49,918 nucleotides of DNA from NCBI GenBank assembly GCA_023445445.1, contig JAEXLD010000132.1, positions 1 to 49,918 on the forward strand. The letters run 5' to 3'. Within the stretch, counting starts at the first letter, position 1; each line of letters begins with the position of its first letter. The notes beneath the pieces are model-generated. The model worked only from the letters and a program-made list of their open reading frames with translations. It searched no databases and was not told the DNA's origin. Source of the DNA: Bacillota bacterium. GTDB taxonomy: Bacteria; Bacillota; Clostridia; Clostridiales; Clostridiaceae. A program made the position numbers and the translations under genes. Below, in pieces: positions 1-8,208 of the stretch.

Positions 1-65
1 ACAACGCTTCCTATCGTCAGCGTTGTAAGTTCGAATTACTAAATTAAAATTTAGATTCTCACTTA
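1..65 (-). repeat. rRNA-leader repeat, copy 1
   Basis: This 65-base stretch recurs at 16832-16896 with one mismatch (C at 15, T at 16846). It contains a 7-bp inverted repeat (ACAACGC...GCGTTGT). Here it is part of an rRNA operon leader read on the minus strand; the copy at 16.8 kb is isolated from any rRNA gene. Confidence 0.85.
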
Positions 66-189
66 AGACTTAAAAGAATTGCTGGTTTATTTTATACTTA
101 ACTTATATTCTGTTCAATTTTCAAAGACCATTTTCTTCATCACCCTCAAGGGACGATATAATTATACACCTAAAAGATTTATTTGTCAA
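66..189 (-). promoter_or_regulatory. rRNA operon promoter and leader; 16S lies off the left edge
   Basis: On the minus strand a consensus promoter is visible: TTGACA at 189-184, a 17-base spacer and TATAAT at 166-161, so transcription should start near 154 and run leftward. The transcript carries CTTTGAAAATTGAACA (around 130-115), typical of clostridial and bacillar rRNA leaders. No rRNA gene sequence is inside the window; that a 16S gene follows is inference. From 190 to about 440 I see no gene. Confidence 0.8.
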
Positions 190-441
190 CATTTTTCGAC
201 TTTTAAAATCTTTTTTCTTGTTTGTTCCTTTTTGTTTGTTTCTGTCAGGAACGAGACTTATCTTAACACTTATATTCAAAAAAATTATTATATAATTTAT
301 GCTTTATATAAAAATAATATGTTTTTTCTAATTTATTCTCCATATTTCAACATATTACTATTATTGATACACCTGGCCAAGTTAACTCTATAATCTTTTA
401 TAACTTCCCTTTATTACTATGTTTATATGCTTACTAGAAAT

Positions 442-475
442 AAAAAAGGCAAGAAATTAAATTCTTACCTTTTTT
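442..475. terminator. Bidirectional terminator after nagE
   Basis: Inverted repeat AAAAAAGG.AAGAA / TTCTT.CCTTTTTT with one mismatch and a short loop, A-rich on one side and T-rich on the other. It sits 10 bases past the nagE stop. Confidence 0.8.
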
Positions 476-485
476 GTATATTATG

Positions 486-1928
486 CTATTTCTTTAATTC
501 AGCTTTTACTGCATCAGCTACAAATTGTACATTTGTTCCAACTATAACTTGAATACTTCCTTTTCCAGGTCTTATAACACCTCTAGCTCCTAAAGATGTT
601 AATTTCTTATCTGTAATAACTGAATTGTCCTTAACATTAAGTCTTAATCTTGTTACACAGTTATCTACTGTTAATATATTATCTTTTCCACCTAAAGCTT
701 CAATATATGCTTTAGCTAATTCATTCATATCCCCATTAATTACTGTGTTTTCTGTAAGTTCATCGTCATCTTCTCTACCTGGAGTCTTTAAGTTGAACTT
801 AGTAATGATAATTCTAAATACTACATAGTATATAACTCCAAACGCTAAACCTATTGGTATTATTAGCCATGGATTTTCAGCCATTGGTGCTCTAAAGCTT
901 AAGAACCAATCAACAAATCCTGCACTGAAGTTAAATCCAGCTCTAACTGGTAGTAAAGTACAAACCACTGCAGATATACCTGTTAATAAAGCGTGTACTA
1001 CATATAGTCCTGGTGCTAAGAACATAAATGCAAATTCTAATGGTTCTGTAACTCCTGTAAAGAATGAAGATAAAGCAGCAGCTAATAATAATCCATATAC
1101 AACTTTCTTCTTATTATCTTTAGCAGTATGATACATAGCTAAAGCTCCTGCTGGTAAACCAAACATCATAACTGGGAAGAATCCAGTCATGTACATACCT
1201 GTTTGACCATATACTCCATCCCCCATTTGTCCCCAGAAATTCGCTATATCATTAATTCCTGCAACATCAAACCAGAATACTGAATTAAGAGCATGGTGTA
1301 ATCCAAATGGAATTAATAATCTATTAAAGAATGCATAAATACCTGCTCCAACTGCATTTGTAGAAATAATAGCTTTACCAAATGATACTAATGCCCCATA
1401 AATTGCTGGCCATATAAAGAATAATATTAAAGATGCAACTAATGAAGCTAAAGCTGTCATTATAGCAACTGATCTTTTACCACTAAAGAAACCTAATGCA
1501 TCAGGTAATTTAGTGTTCTTAAACTTATTATAGCAACTAGCACCTATTAAACCTGCAATAATACCTATAAATTGAGTTTGAGTTTTACCAAAGGCTGCTG
1601 GAACATCTGCAACATCTATTCCCTTAAACATTGCAACAGCACCTGTGCTTAGTAGTGTTGTTATAACAAGCCATGAAACTAATCCAGCAAGTCCTGCTGT
1701 TCCTTCATTATCATCTGACATACCAACTGCTACACCAATAGCAAATAATATTGCCATATTATCTATTAATGCTCCACCAGCTTTAATTAAGAAAGCTGCT
1801 CCTACATTATTAGCCCCCCAACCTGTTGGGTCAATCCAATAGCCTATACCCATTAAGATACTGGCAACTGGAAGTGCTGCAACTGGAAGCATTAATGATT
1901 TTCCTAGTCTTTGAAGATACTTCATCAT
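486..1928 (-). CDS. nagE: PTS EIICB, N-acetylglucosamine type (NagE/NagP)
   Basis: 480-residue sugar permease of the glucose/GlcNAc PTS superfamily. It should import and phosphorylate its sugar at the membrane. The EIIC domain covers about residues 1-375, with many hydrophobic segments, a GLHH motif and GVTEPLEF. The EIIB domain occupies about 400-480 with its phosphorylated Cys424 in DNCVTRLRL. The start region QRLGKSLMLPVAALPVA and the linker KTPGRED resemble E. coli NagE more than PtsG, so GlcNAc is the favoured substrate; glucose is the alternative. There is no EIIA domain; the separate EIIA gene is divergent at 2401. AAGGAGG lies 9 bases before the ATG, and a second ATG follows immediately. 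Expression is probably controlled by the antiterminator site in its leader. Confidence 0.88.
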   Translation of the reverse strand: MMKYLQRLGKSLMLPVAALPVASILMGIGYWIDPTGWGANNVGAAFLIKAGGALIDNMAILFAIGVAVGMSDDNEGTAGLAGLVSWLVITTLLSTGAVAMFKGIDVADVPAAFGKTQTQFIGIIAGLIGASCYNKFKNTKLPDALGFFSGKRSVAIMTALASLVASLILFFIWPAIYGALVSFGKAIISTNAVGAGIYAFFNRLLIPFGLHHALNSVFWFDVAGINDIANFWGQMGDGVYGQTGMYMTGFFPVMMFGLPAGALAMYHTAKDNKKKVVYGLLLAAALSSFFTGVTEPLEFAFMFLAPGLYVVHALLTGISAVVCTLLPVRAGFNFSAGFVDWFLSFRAPMAENPWLIIPIGLAFGVIYYVVFRIIITKFNLKTPGREDDDELTENTVINGDMNELAKAYIEALGGKDNILTVDNCVTRLRLNVKDNSVITDKKLTSLGARGVIRPGKGSIQVIVGTNVQFVADAVKAELKK

Positions 1929-1989
1929 ATTATAATTCCTCCTTAATATTTTATATAAATCCAGACAGATAAAAATAATACCATAAAAA

Positions 1990-2038
1990 ACAAAAAAAAA
2001 CCGAAAAGGATATTATATGCTTATAAAATCCTCTTCGG
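1990..2038 (-). terminator. Leader terminator (attenuator) of nagE
   Basis: In the minus-strand leader CCGAAGAGGAT pairs with ATCCTTTTCGG (11 pairs including one G-U), followed by nine or more U. It precedes nagE by about 60 bases and its 5' edge overlaps the antiterminator target at 2037-2065, the usual arrangement for BglG/GlcT control. Confidence 0.85.
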
Positions 2039-2065
2039 CTCATGCTCAATAATCGATAACACGCC
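2037..2065 (-). promoter_or_regulatory. GlcT/LicT-type ribonucleic antiterminator (RAT) of nagE
   Basis: The leader reads GGCGTGTTATCGATTATTGA then GCATGAGCC, matching the GTGTTA...GCATGAG skeleton of GlcT targets. It would form an alternative hairpin excluding the terminator at 1990-2038 when bound by the protein encoded at 2999-3859. Confidence 0.8.
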
Positions 2066-2093
2066 TAAATTTATATATTTTTATTATAATAGT

Positions 2094-2122
2094 ATTATAG
2101 CAATAAATGTTATTGTTTTCAA
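2094..2122 (-). promoter_or_regulatory. Promoter of nagE
   Basis: Minus strand TTGAAA (2122-2117), 17-base spacer, TATAAT (2099-2094). The start would be near 2087, about 20 bases upstream of the RAT. Confidence 0.75.
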
Positions 2123-2187
2123 TATCTTTATTAAAAATTTTATTTTATTGATAGCCCTTCTTAACTCCACATTTTTTCTATTATTTA

Positions 2188-2217
2188 TTGACATTTACTA
2201 ATAAGTATATATATAAT
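2188..2217 (+). promoter_or_regulatory. Promoter of the EIIA gene
   Basis: TTGACA at 2188-2193, 18-base spacer, TATAAT at 2212-2217. The RAT begins almost at the predicted transcription start. Confidence 0.75.
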
Positions 2218-2224
2218 CATTGTA

Positions 2225-2254
2225 GACGTGTTACTGTTTAATCAGGCATGAGTC
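2225..2254 (+). promoter_or_regulatory. GlcT-type RAT of the EIIA gene
   Basis: GACGTGTTACTG then TTTAAT then CAGGCATGAGTC, very close to the B. subtilis ptsG target recognised by GlcT as I recall it. The ACTG/CAG arms can pair, and the 3' half overlaps the terminator that follows. Confidence 0.85.
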
Positions 2255-2287
2255 CATAACTAAATAGGACTTATGCCTTTTATTTTT
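2244..2287 (+). terminator. Leader terminator (attenuator) of the EIIA gene
   Basis: AGGCATGAGTCC pairs over 12 positions (one G-U) with GGACTTATGCCT, followed by TTTATTTTT. It lies about 110 bases ahead of the coding sequence, so it is an attenuator and not the end of another gene. Confidence 0.87.
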
Positions 2288-2400
2288 AATTAGTGACATT
2301 CTTATATTATGTATTTATTAATTTAAAATAATAAATACTATAATTATGTCAATGAATATAAACAGAAAGGATGTGAATTCCTGATTATTCAGGAAATAAT

Positions 2401-2928
2401 ATGTTTAAGTTTTTAAAAAATTTATTCAACTCTGATTCAAAAAATGAAGGAAGCGTAGCTGCAAATATTAATTCAAATATTCTTGTTGCTCCTGTTTCAG
2501 GTAAAGCAATGCCTTTATCAGAAGTTCCAGATCCTGTTTTTGCTGAAAAGCTTGCTGGAGATGGAATGGCTATATTTGCTGAAGGTGACACTGTTGTTGC
2601 CCCTGCAGATGGAGAAGTTACTTTAATATTCAAAACTAAGCATGCATTTGCTATGACTTTAGAAAATGGACTAGAACTACTTGTTCATATCGGATTAGAA
2701 ACTGTTTCTCTTGATGGAGAAGGTTTTGAACAATTAGTTGAACAAGGAACAAAGGTAAAAGCAGGTACTCCTTTAATTAAAATAGACAGAGATTTTATAT
2801 TAAGCAAAGGCTTATCTCTTGCAACACCAGTTCTTATAACTAATGTTGATGCTACTAAGTCAATTACTCCTGTTGAAAGCGGAGAAGTTGTAGCTGGAAA
2901 AACTACAGTTGTTAATTTCGAAGTTTAA
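2401..2928 (+). CDS. crr: PTS glucose-family EIIA (Crr-like)
   Basis: 175-residue cytoplasmic phosphocarrier that takes phosphate from HPr and passes it to EIIB domains. His96 in LLVHIGLETV is the phosphorylated histidine and His81 the supporting one, both as in Crr. The domain covers about residues 25-175 with PVSGKAMPL near its start. Both EIICB proteins in this window (486-1928 and 41502-42992) lack an EIIA domain, so this may serve both. It is transcribed divergently from nagE and shares the same kind of RAT/terminator leader. The ribosome binding site is poor: AGGA lies about 10 bases upstream within a small palindrome (ATTCCTGATTATTCAGGAAT, 2374-2393) whose role is unclear. Confidence 0.92.
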   Translation: MFKFLKNLFNSDSKNEGSVAANINSNILVAPVSGKAMPLSEVPDPVFAEKLAGDGMAIFAEGDTVVAPADGEVTLIFKTKHAFAMTLENGLELLVHIGLETVSLDGEGFEQLVEQGTKVKAGTPLIKIDRDFILSKGLSLATPVLITNVDATKSITPVESGEVVAGKTTVVNFEV

Positions 2929-2944
2929 AAAACATAAAAAATTT

Positions 2945-2991
2945 GGTACTGAATTTTGAATTTAATAATTCAAAATTCAGTACCATTTTTT
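2945..2991. terminator. Bidirectional terminator between crr and glcT
   Basis: A perfect 18-bp stem (2945-2962 with 2967-2984) with loop TAAT, T-rich downstream on both strands. It serves the two converging genes. Confidence 0.92.
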
Positions 2992-2998
2992 ATAATTT

Positions 2999-3859
2999 CT
3001 ATTTCCCCATAGATACTCTAAATCTTTCTATATGCATAGCTAAATAAGCTACTTCATCTTCTGATACACTATGAATATCAAGAACCTTGCAAATTATAGT
3101 TCTTGTTTCCTCTGCAATCTTATAAGATAATCTATATTTTTTCCTTATAACATCAATTAAATCATTTTTTATTGGACTATTAGTTATTATTCTTTCTATA
3201 GCAAACCTTATATGAGTTAAGAATCTAGCATAGTCTAGAGATTTTCTATCTATTTGTATTTTAAGCCTATCCTCTACATGTTCTATTATAGAATTACTTA
3301 AAAAACTATACTTTATAGTGTTTGATAGCTTACCATTATTTCTAGCTGAATGGATATGTAATGCTATAAAACCCTTTTCTCCTTCAGGAAGTTCTACATT
3401 TAATACTTCCTTTATTCTATTGGATAATCTACAAGCCATACTAAACTCTCTTCCATAAAGAGTCTCTATTTCAACTAAAAATGGATTTTGGATTTCTTCA
3501 TTATCCTTTAGCCTTCTTATAGCATAAAACAAGTGATCTATTAAACCTATATGAATATTTTCATTTAATTCTTCACCTAATTCATCAGTAATTTCAGCTA
3601 TTAATTCTTCTACTAATACAATTAACTTAGAATCAACTCTATCTGATATCTCGTTAAAATTCCTTTGATTATCTTCATTTTCTATTATAAATACCTTTTC
3701 TAAGATTATTCCTTTTTCTATTAAATCTCCTGGCTTTTTCCCAAAACCTATGCCTTTTTGAAATAATATTTTTTCTTTTCCATTTTCTCTTACAAGTAGT
3801 ATATTATTATTAAATGATTTTACAACCTTCGCATTGTTATTTAATATTATATTAGCCAT
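2999..3859 (-). CDS. glcT: Transcriptional antiterminator, BglG family, GlcT-like
   Basis: 286-residue RNA-binding antiterminator. The N-terminal co-antiterminator domain (about 1-55) has KVVKSFNNNILLV and KGIGFGKKPGD. Two PTS regulation domains follow; their four candidate phosphorylation histidines are visible in HIGLIDH, ALHIHSA, LTHIRF and AMHIERF. The PRD1 sequence resembles B. subtilis GlcT more than LicT. Its likely targets are the two RAT sites upstream of nagE and crr. The start is the ATG at 3859, preceded by GAGGTGAGG; a longer reading frame to 3880 lacks a ribosome site. It follows the acetyltransferase gene by 28 bases and is probably cotranscribed with it. Confidence 0.88.
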   Translation of the reverse strand: MANIILNNNAKVVKSFNNNILLVRENGKEKILFQKGIGFGKKPGDLIEKGIILEKVFIIENEDNQRNFNEISDRVDSKLIVLVEELIAEITDELGEELNENIHIGLIDHLFYAIRRLKDNEEIQNPFLVEIETLYGREFSMACRLSNRIKEVLNVELPEGEKGFIALHIHSARNNGKLSNTIKYSFLSNSIIEHVEDRLKIQIDRKSLDYARFLTHIRFAIERIITNSPIKNDLIDVIRKKYRLSYKIAEETRTIICKVLDIHSVSEDEVAYLAMHIERFRVSMGK

Positions 3860-3887
3860 ATTTTCCTCACCTCTACCCAATATAAAA

Positions 3888-4826
3888 TCAAAACTTTTCT
3901 AATATCCTGTAAAAGGTTATGTGATCTCTCCAGTAACCATTTATAAATAAATATTTTTCATTTAGTCCTATTTCCTTAAAACCACACTTTTTTAAAACAG
4001 ACTTAGATCTATCATTATCAATTAAAGCTGAAGCTTCTAATCTATGAAGTTCTAATTCTGTTTCAGCATACTTTAATACTAAAGTTAAAGCTTCTGTCAT
4101 ATATCCATTTCCTTGGTAATCTTTATCTAATGAATATCCTACGATTCCACTTTTAAATACACCGTATACTATATTAGATATTTTAACCTTACCTATTAAC
4201 TTATTATCTTTATAAATACCTAAATCAATTCCTGTACCATTCATAAGATTTTTATAACTTTCAAGAAGTATATCTCTTTGGGTTTCAATAGTATAAAAAC
4301 TACTTTCCCTTGTAGGCTCATAACAACTTAAATGCTCTTTATTTCTTATATAATAATCTAATAATTCCTCTGCACAGTCTGGAGTAAAACTTCTTAAAGA
4401 TATTCTTTGTCCTTTTAAGTTAACAATATAATTTCTTTGCTTACTGTTAAACTCACTTCTGTTAATTCCAAAGCTTAATTCATCCAGGAATACTCCATTA
4501 GAAAATATATTTTCTGTAAATATTCCTTCTAGAGTAAAGCCTAAATCTAAAAAAACCTTATAATCTATATTTTCATCCACTAAGATATTAGCCTTATAAA
4601 TTGTACCATCCTTAAAAATAGTTCTTAATATACATAATATTGTTTCTCTTAATAGAATATGTTTATTTTCTTTAAAGAACTTTAATTTAATATTACATCT
4701 CTTATTATCCTTATCTAGTTCAACTATAGTAAACCTTCCTATAAAGATATTAGTTCTATCCTTGATTTTATAATCATTAAGACTTCCTTTAACTAATTCT
4801 ATGTTTATTTCCTTATTTTCATTCAT
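3888..4826 (-). CDS. GNAT-family N-acetyltransferase with an extra N-terminal half
   Basis: 312 residues. The C-terminal part (about 135-312) is a complete RimJ/RimL-type GNAT domain, with RISLRSFTPDCAEEL at its start, an acetyl-CoA loop in DYQGNGYMTEAL and the usual SKSVLKKCGFKEIG. The first 130 residues end with VFLDLGFTLEGIFTENIF, which looks like the tail of a second, degenerate GNAT domain lacking the acetyl-CoA loop. Substrate unknown. It lies directly upstream of glcT in the same direction; no functional link to the PTS is evident. Confidence 0.8.
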   Translation of the reverse strand: MNENKEINIELVKGSLNDYKIKDRTNIFIGRFTIVELDKDNKRCNIKLKFFKENKHILLRETILCILRTIFKDGTIYKANILVDENIDYKVFLDLGFTLEGIFTENIFSNGVFLDELSFGINRSEFNSKQRNYIVNLKGQRISLRSFTPDCAEELLDYYIRNKEHLSCYEPTRESSFYTIETQRDILLESYKNLMNGTGIDLGIYKDNKLIGKVKISNIVYGVFKSGIVGYSLDKDYQGNGYMTEALTLVLKYAETELELHRLEASALIDNDRSKSVLKKCGFKEIGLNEKYLFINGYWRDHITFYRILEKF

Positions 4827-5002
4827 AATACTATCTCCTAAGTTGACTCTGTTTACTATTATTTATATTATAACGAATAAAATATAATTTACACAATATT
4901 TTATATTAGACTAATTAATCCAAATATAAAAGTCAGTTATTTCATTATTACAAATTATTTTTCATATATTTAATATTATAACTATATTATTTAGGAGATT
5001 TT

Positions 5003-5638
5003 ATGAAAATTTTAAAAGCCTTAAAGAAACTAAAAAAAGTCTTAAAGTTTTTACTTTTTATAGTAGTTATTATTATAGCTATAACCTTTGTCATTAAATT
5101 TAATGAAATAAAGAATCAAAATCAAAATAAGCCCTTAAACATAACTACTGAAGAAAGTCTAATTAATGAAATAAAAAGTGCAAGCAAAATAATTCCTCTA
5201 GAGGTGGAACTCTCTAAACTTATAACTATAGATAAAAGTTGGGGAAACTTAGAAGTATTTCAGAAATACAAGAGAATAAAATTTTATGCTAATTGTTCCT
5301 TTTATATTGATTTATCTAAGTTAAAAAAAGAGGATATAACCTTAGATGATAATAATCTGACTATTACTGTTTCTAACCCTCAAATATTCACTATAGATAT
5401 TATACGAAATAAAACTACTTATGAAGATTCTACAAATGGCTTTTTAAGATTTGGAGAAATAACACTTACATCAGAAGAATTTGAGGAAATTCAAGAAGAA
5501 GTATATAAAAGTTTTGAAGAAACTCTTAATGAAAAAGATATATATGATCAAGCTATTTATAACTCCAAAATATCTCTCACTAATTTATTTAGACAAATTA
5601 TTGGTGATGATATAAATATCAATATATTATTTAAATAG
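5003..5638 (+). CDS. DUF4230 membrane-anchored protein
   Basis: 211 residues: a basic N-terminus, one transmembrane segment (about 14-31, FLLFIVVIIIAITFVI) and a large extracytoplasmic domain that looks like DUF4230. The function of that family is unknown to me. AGGAG lies 7 bases before the ATG. The gene is divergent from the acetyltransferase and followed by msrA after 72 bases. Confidence 0.7.
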   Translation: MKILKALKKLKKVLKFLLFIVVIIIAITFVIKFNEIKNQNQNKPLNITTEESLINEIKSASKIIPLEVELSKLITIDKSWGNLEVFQKYKRIKFYANCSFYIDLSKLKKEDITLDDNNLTITVSNPQIFTIDIIRNKTTYEDSTNGFLRFGEITLTSEEFEEIQEEVYKSFEETLNEKDIYDQAIYNSKISLTNLFRQIIGDDININILFK

Positions 5639-5710
5639 TTATGTTTAATTAGTATTTAAGATGTATAATATAAGATAAATAATAAACAATATAGTGAGGA
5701 GAGTGATAAA

Positions 5711-6181
5711 ATGAAAAAGATAGTTTTAGCTGGTGGATGTTTTTGGGGAGTTGAAGAATTCCTGTCTAGACTAAATGGAGTTGTCTCTACAGAAGTTGGG
5801 TATGCTAATGGAAGAACTGAAAATCCAACTTATGAAGATGTTTGCTATAAAAATACTTATTTTGCTGAAGCTTGCTTAGTTGAATATGATGAAAGTATTT
5901 TATCATTAGAAGACTTATTAAAAGAATATTGGTCAATAGTAGATCCAACAGTTTTAAATAGACAAGGCCCTGATGTTGGTAGTCAATATAGAACAGGAAT
6001 ATTTTATTTAGATGAAAGTGACTTAGATACAATATTAAAAAGCAAAGAAGAGAACCAAAAAAATTATGATAAAAAAATAGTTACAGAAGTAGTTCCTTTA
6101 GTTAACTATTATAAAGCTGAAGAATATCATCAAAAATATTTAAAGAAAAATCCAAATGGCTATTGCCACATAAAATTATAG
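5711..6181 (+). CDS. msrA: Peptide-methionine (S)-S-oxide reductase MsrA
   Basis: 156 residues; reduces the S epimer of methionine sulfoxide in oxidised proteins. The catalytic Cys10 is in GGCFWGVEE, and GSQYRTGIF and AEEYHQKYL are typical family segments. The length is at the short end for MsrA and ends soon after YHQKYLKKNPNGYC; the Cys near the C-terminus is a candidate resolving residue. GAGGAG lies 9 bases before the ATG. It may be cotranscribed with the DUF4230 gene. A repeat element follows the stop. Confidence 0.95.
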   Translation: MKKIVLAGGCFWGVEEFLSRLNGVVSTEVGYANGRTENPTYEDVCYKNTYFAEACLVEYDESILSLEDLLKEYWSIVDPTVLNRQGPDVGSQYRTGIFYLDESDLDTILKSKEENQKNYDKKIVTEVVPLVNYYKAEEYHQKYLKKNPNGYCHIKL

Positions 6182-6204
6182 GAAATTAAAAGGTTCTATC
6201 ACAC

Positions 6205-6360
6205 AATGTAAAATGAATAATGTAAAATGTAAAATTAAAGAAGAAACTCCCTTAGGAGTTTCTAAAATATATATTTTTTTAGTAATTCCTTTGGAATTAC
6301 ATCAATAATTCTACATTTTACATTCTATATTTTTAATTTATGAGCTGTTGCGACAGCTCC
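6205..6360. repeat. Nested-hairpin repeat, copy A (complete)
   Basis: AT-rich element between msrA and tcdA. Inside are two hairpins, GAAACTCC-CTTA-GGAGTTTC (6243-6262) and GTAATTCC-TTT-GGAATTAC (6282-6300), and at one end GAGCTGTTGCGACAGCTC (6342-6359). The motif AATGTAAAATGAATAATG is shared with copy B. Copy B at 27884-28041 is nearly identical in inverse orientation; partial copies lie at 11115, 24728 and 35804. It may also terminate the converging genes. Confidence 0.85.
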
Positions 6361-6378
6361 CTTTTTAATACTTATATA

Positions 6379-7137
6379 TTATTTTAAACCTAATATAGAT
6401 TGAACTACTTCTCCACCTAAAATCATTCCAGCTACTGGAGGTACAAAGGATATACTACCAGGTACTTGTCTTTTAGTCTTAACAAGTTTTGTACTATCTT
6501 TTAATGAATCTTCCGTTTCTGGTGCTATTATCTTTTCTCCACTTGGTTTCATTGGTTTTTCCTCTGAATATACTACTTTAAGTTTTTTAACTCCTCTTCT
6601 TTTTAGTTCATATCTCATAACTTTAGCTAAAGGACATACTTTTGTATCATATACATCAGCTACTTTAAATTGAGTTGGATCAAACTTATTACCTGTTCCC
6701 ATAGAAGCTATAAGATTAATTCCCTTTTGATAGCAATATTCTGCTAAAGCTATCTTTGCAGTTATTGTATCAATAGCATCTATTACATAATCTACATCAT
6801 TAGGAATTAACTCACTTAAGTTTTCAGGTGTAACAAAAACTTGATGAGTTATAACATTACAATTTTTATTTATAGAAAGTATTCTTTCCTTCATAACATC
6901 AACTTTATTTTTATTTACTGTATTGTATGTAGCATGTATTTGTCTATTTAAATTAGTAATGCATACAGTATCATCATCTACTAATATTAAGGTGCCTATT
7001 CCAGCTCTAGTTAAAGCTTCTACTGCAAAGCTTCCTACCCCACCAACACCAAATATCATTACTTTTGAATTTTTTAATTTTTCTATTCCATCAGCTCCTA
7101 CAAGAAGTTCTGTTCTAGATAGTGGATGTTGTATCAT
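6379..7137 (-). CDS. tcdA: tRNA threonylcarbamoyladenosine dehydratase (TcdA/CsdL)
   Basis: 252-residue E1-like (ThiF/MoeB superfamily) enzyme. TcdA uses ATP to cyclise t6A37 of ANN-decoding tRNAs into ct6A. GVGGVGSFAVEAL (about 31-43) is the nucleotide-binding loop; the NLNRQIHA segment and the C-terminal CPLAKVMRYELKRRG and PGSISFVPPVAG are characteristic of TcdA and separate it from ThiF and MoeB. AAAGGAG lies just before the ATG. Single gene, divergent from mtnN. Confidence 0.88.
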   Translation of the reverse strand: MIQHPLSRTELLVGADGIEKLKNSKVMIFGVGGVGSFAVEALTRAGIGTLILVDDDTVCITNLNRQIHATYNTVNKNKVDVMKERILSINKNCNVITHQVFVTPENLSELIPNDVDYVIDAIDTITAKIALAEYCYQKGINLIASMGTGNKFDPTQFKVADVYDTKVCPLAKVMRYELKRRGVKKLKVVYSEEKPMKPSGEKIIAPETEDSLKDSTKLVKTKRQVPGSISFVPPVAGMILGGEVVQSILGLK

Positions 7138-7365
7138 TAATTTCTCTCCTTTATATCTTGTGCTTTACAAAATACTTAAATTTAATATATCTTATTTTAG
7201 ACTATTATTAATTTATAAACAACAATATTTTTTGAATATTAACTATTTAATTGCATATTAATTGAAAATTATCAAATCATATATTTTATTTAAATAATGT
7301 AGATAATATGATAAGATATTAAAAGATTTAAGTTATATGTAACATAAATTTAAGGAGGATAAGTT

Positions 7366-8058
7366 ATGGTATTAGGAATTATAAGTGCAATGAATGAAGA
7401 ATTAGAACTTCTTCTAAAGGACATGGATATTAAAGAAGAAACTAAAAAAGCCAACATGACTTTCTATAGAGGAAACTTAGAAAATAAAGATATAATAGCT
7501 GTTGTTTGTGGAATTGGTAAAGTAAATGCTGCTGTTTGTTCACAAATATTAATATCTGAATTTAATGTAGATTCTATAATTAATGTTGGAGTTGCAGGTG
7601 GAATAGGTAAGAATATTTACCCTGGAGATGTTGTAGTAGGTACTAACTTAGTTCAACATGACATGGATACTACTGCTTTTGGAGATCCTCATGGTCAAAT
7701 TCCAAGATTAGATACTTTTGACTTTAAGTGTGATGAAGCTTTAGTTAATGCTGCATTAGAATCTTGTGAAGAAATTAAGGATGTTAACACTTTCTCAGGT
7801 AGAATAATTTCTGGAGATCAATTTATTTCAAGTGTGGATAAAATTAAGTGGTTTGAAAAAGAATTTAATGCTATGGCATGCGAAATGGAAGGTGCTAGTA
7901 TAGCACAGGTTTGTTATTTGAATAATATTCCATTTGTAGTTATTAGATCAATTTCAGATAATGCTAATAATGGTGCTCATATGGATTATGAAAAGTTTAT
8001 TCCTATAGCTGTTAGTAATTCAACTAAAATATTAAAAAATATGATTAAAAAAATTTAA
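7366..8058 (+). CDS. mtnN: 5'-methylthioadenosine/S-adenosylhomocysteine nucleosidase
   Basis: 230 residues; hydrolyses methylthioadenosine and S-adenosylhomocysteine, releasing adenine in the methyl cycle and methionine salvage. The start MVLGIISAMNEELELLL carries the catalytic Glu, VGVAGG is the ribose/phosphate region, CEMEGASIAQVC binds substrate, and SISDNAN carries the catalytic Asp near residue 198. AAGGAGG is correctly spaced before the ATG. A long convergent hairpin follows the stop. Confidence 0.95.
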   Translation: MVLGIISAMNEELELLLKDMDIKEETKKANMTFYRGNLENKDIIAVVCGIGKVNAAVCSQILISEFNVDSIINVGVAGGIGKNIYPGDVVVGTNLVQHDMDTTAFGDPHGQIPRLDTFDFKCDEALVNAALESCEEIKDVNTFSGRIISGDQFISSVDKIKWFEKEFNAMACEMEGASIAQVCYLNNIPFVVIRSISDNANNGAHMDYEKFIPIAVSNSTKILKNMIKKI

Positions 8059-8063
8059 AAAAG

Positions 8064-8134
8064 AAGAGATAAATATTATATTCCTTGCTCCGTCGCATAC
8101 GCTCCAAGTCGCCGTAATATAATATTTATCTCTT
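8064..8134. terminator. Convergent 19-bp hairpin with a GC-rich loop
   Basis: A perfect 19-bp AT-rich stem (8064-8082 with 8116-8134) encloses a 33-base loop (8083-8115) with 21 G/C, far above the surroundings. The loop contains TGCTCCGTCGCATACGCTCC. It lies between the convergent genes mtnN and 8209-8715 and could terminate both, but a normal terminator does not need such a loop. Confidence 0.7.
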
Positions 8135-8208
8135 TCTATACTAAAGGTAATAATTCCTCAGTCTTCGGAATTATGTAAATATAAAACTATACGATCTTAA
8201 AGTCTAAT

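Noticed and set aside
79..393. 104-codon plus-strand frame
   Set aside because: It is antisense to the rRNA promoter and leader, has no ribosome site and reads as low-complexity hydrophobic sequence.
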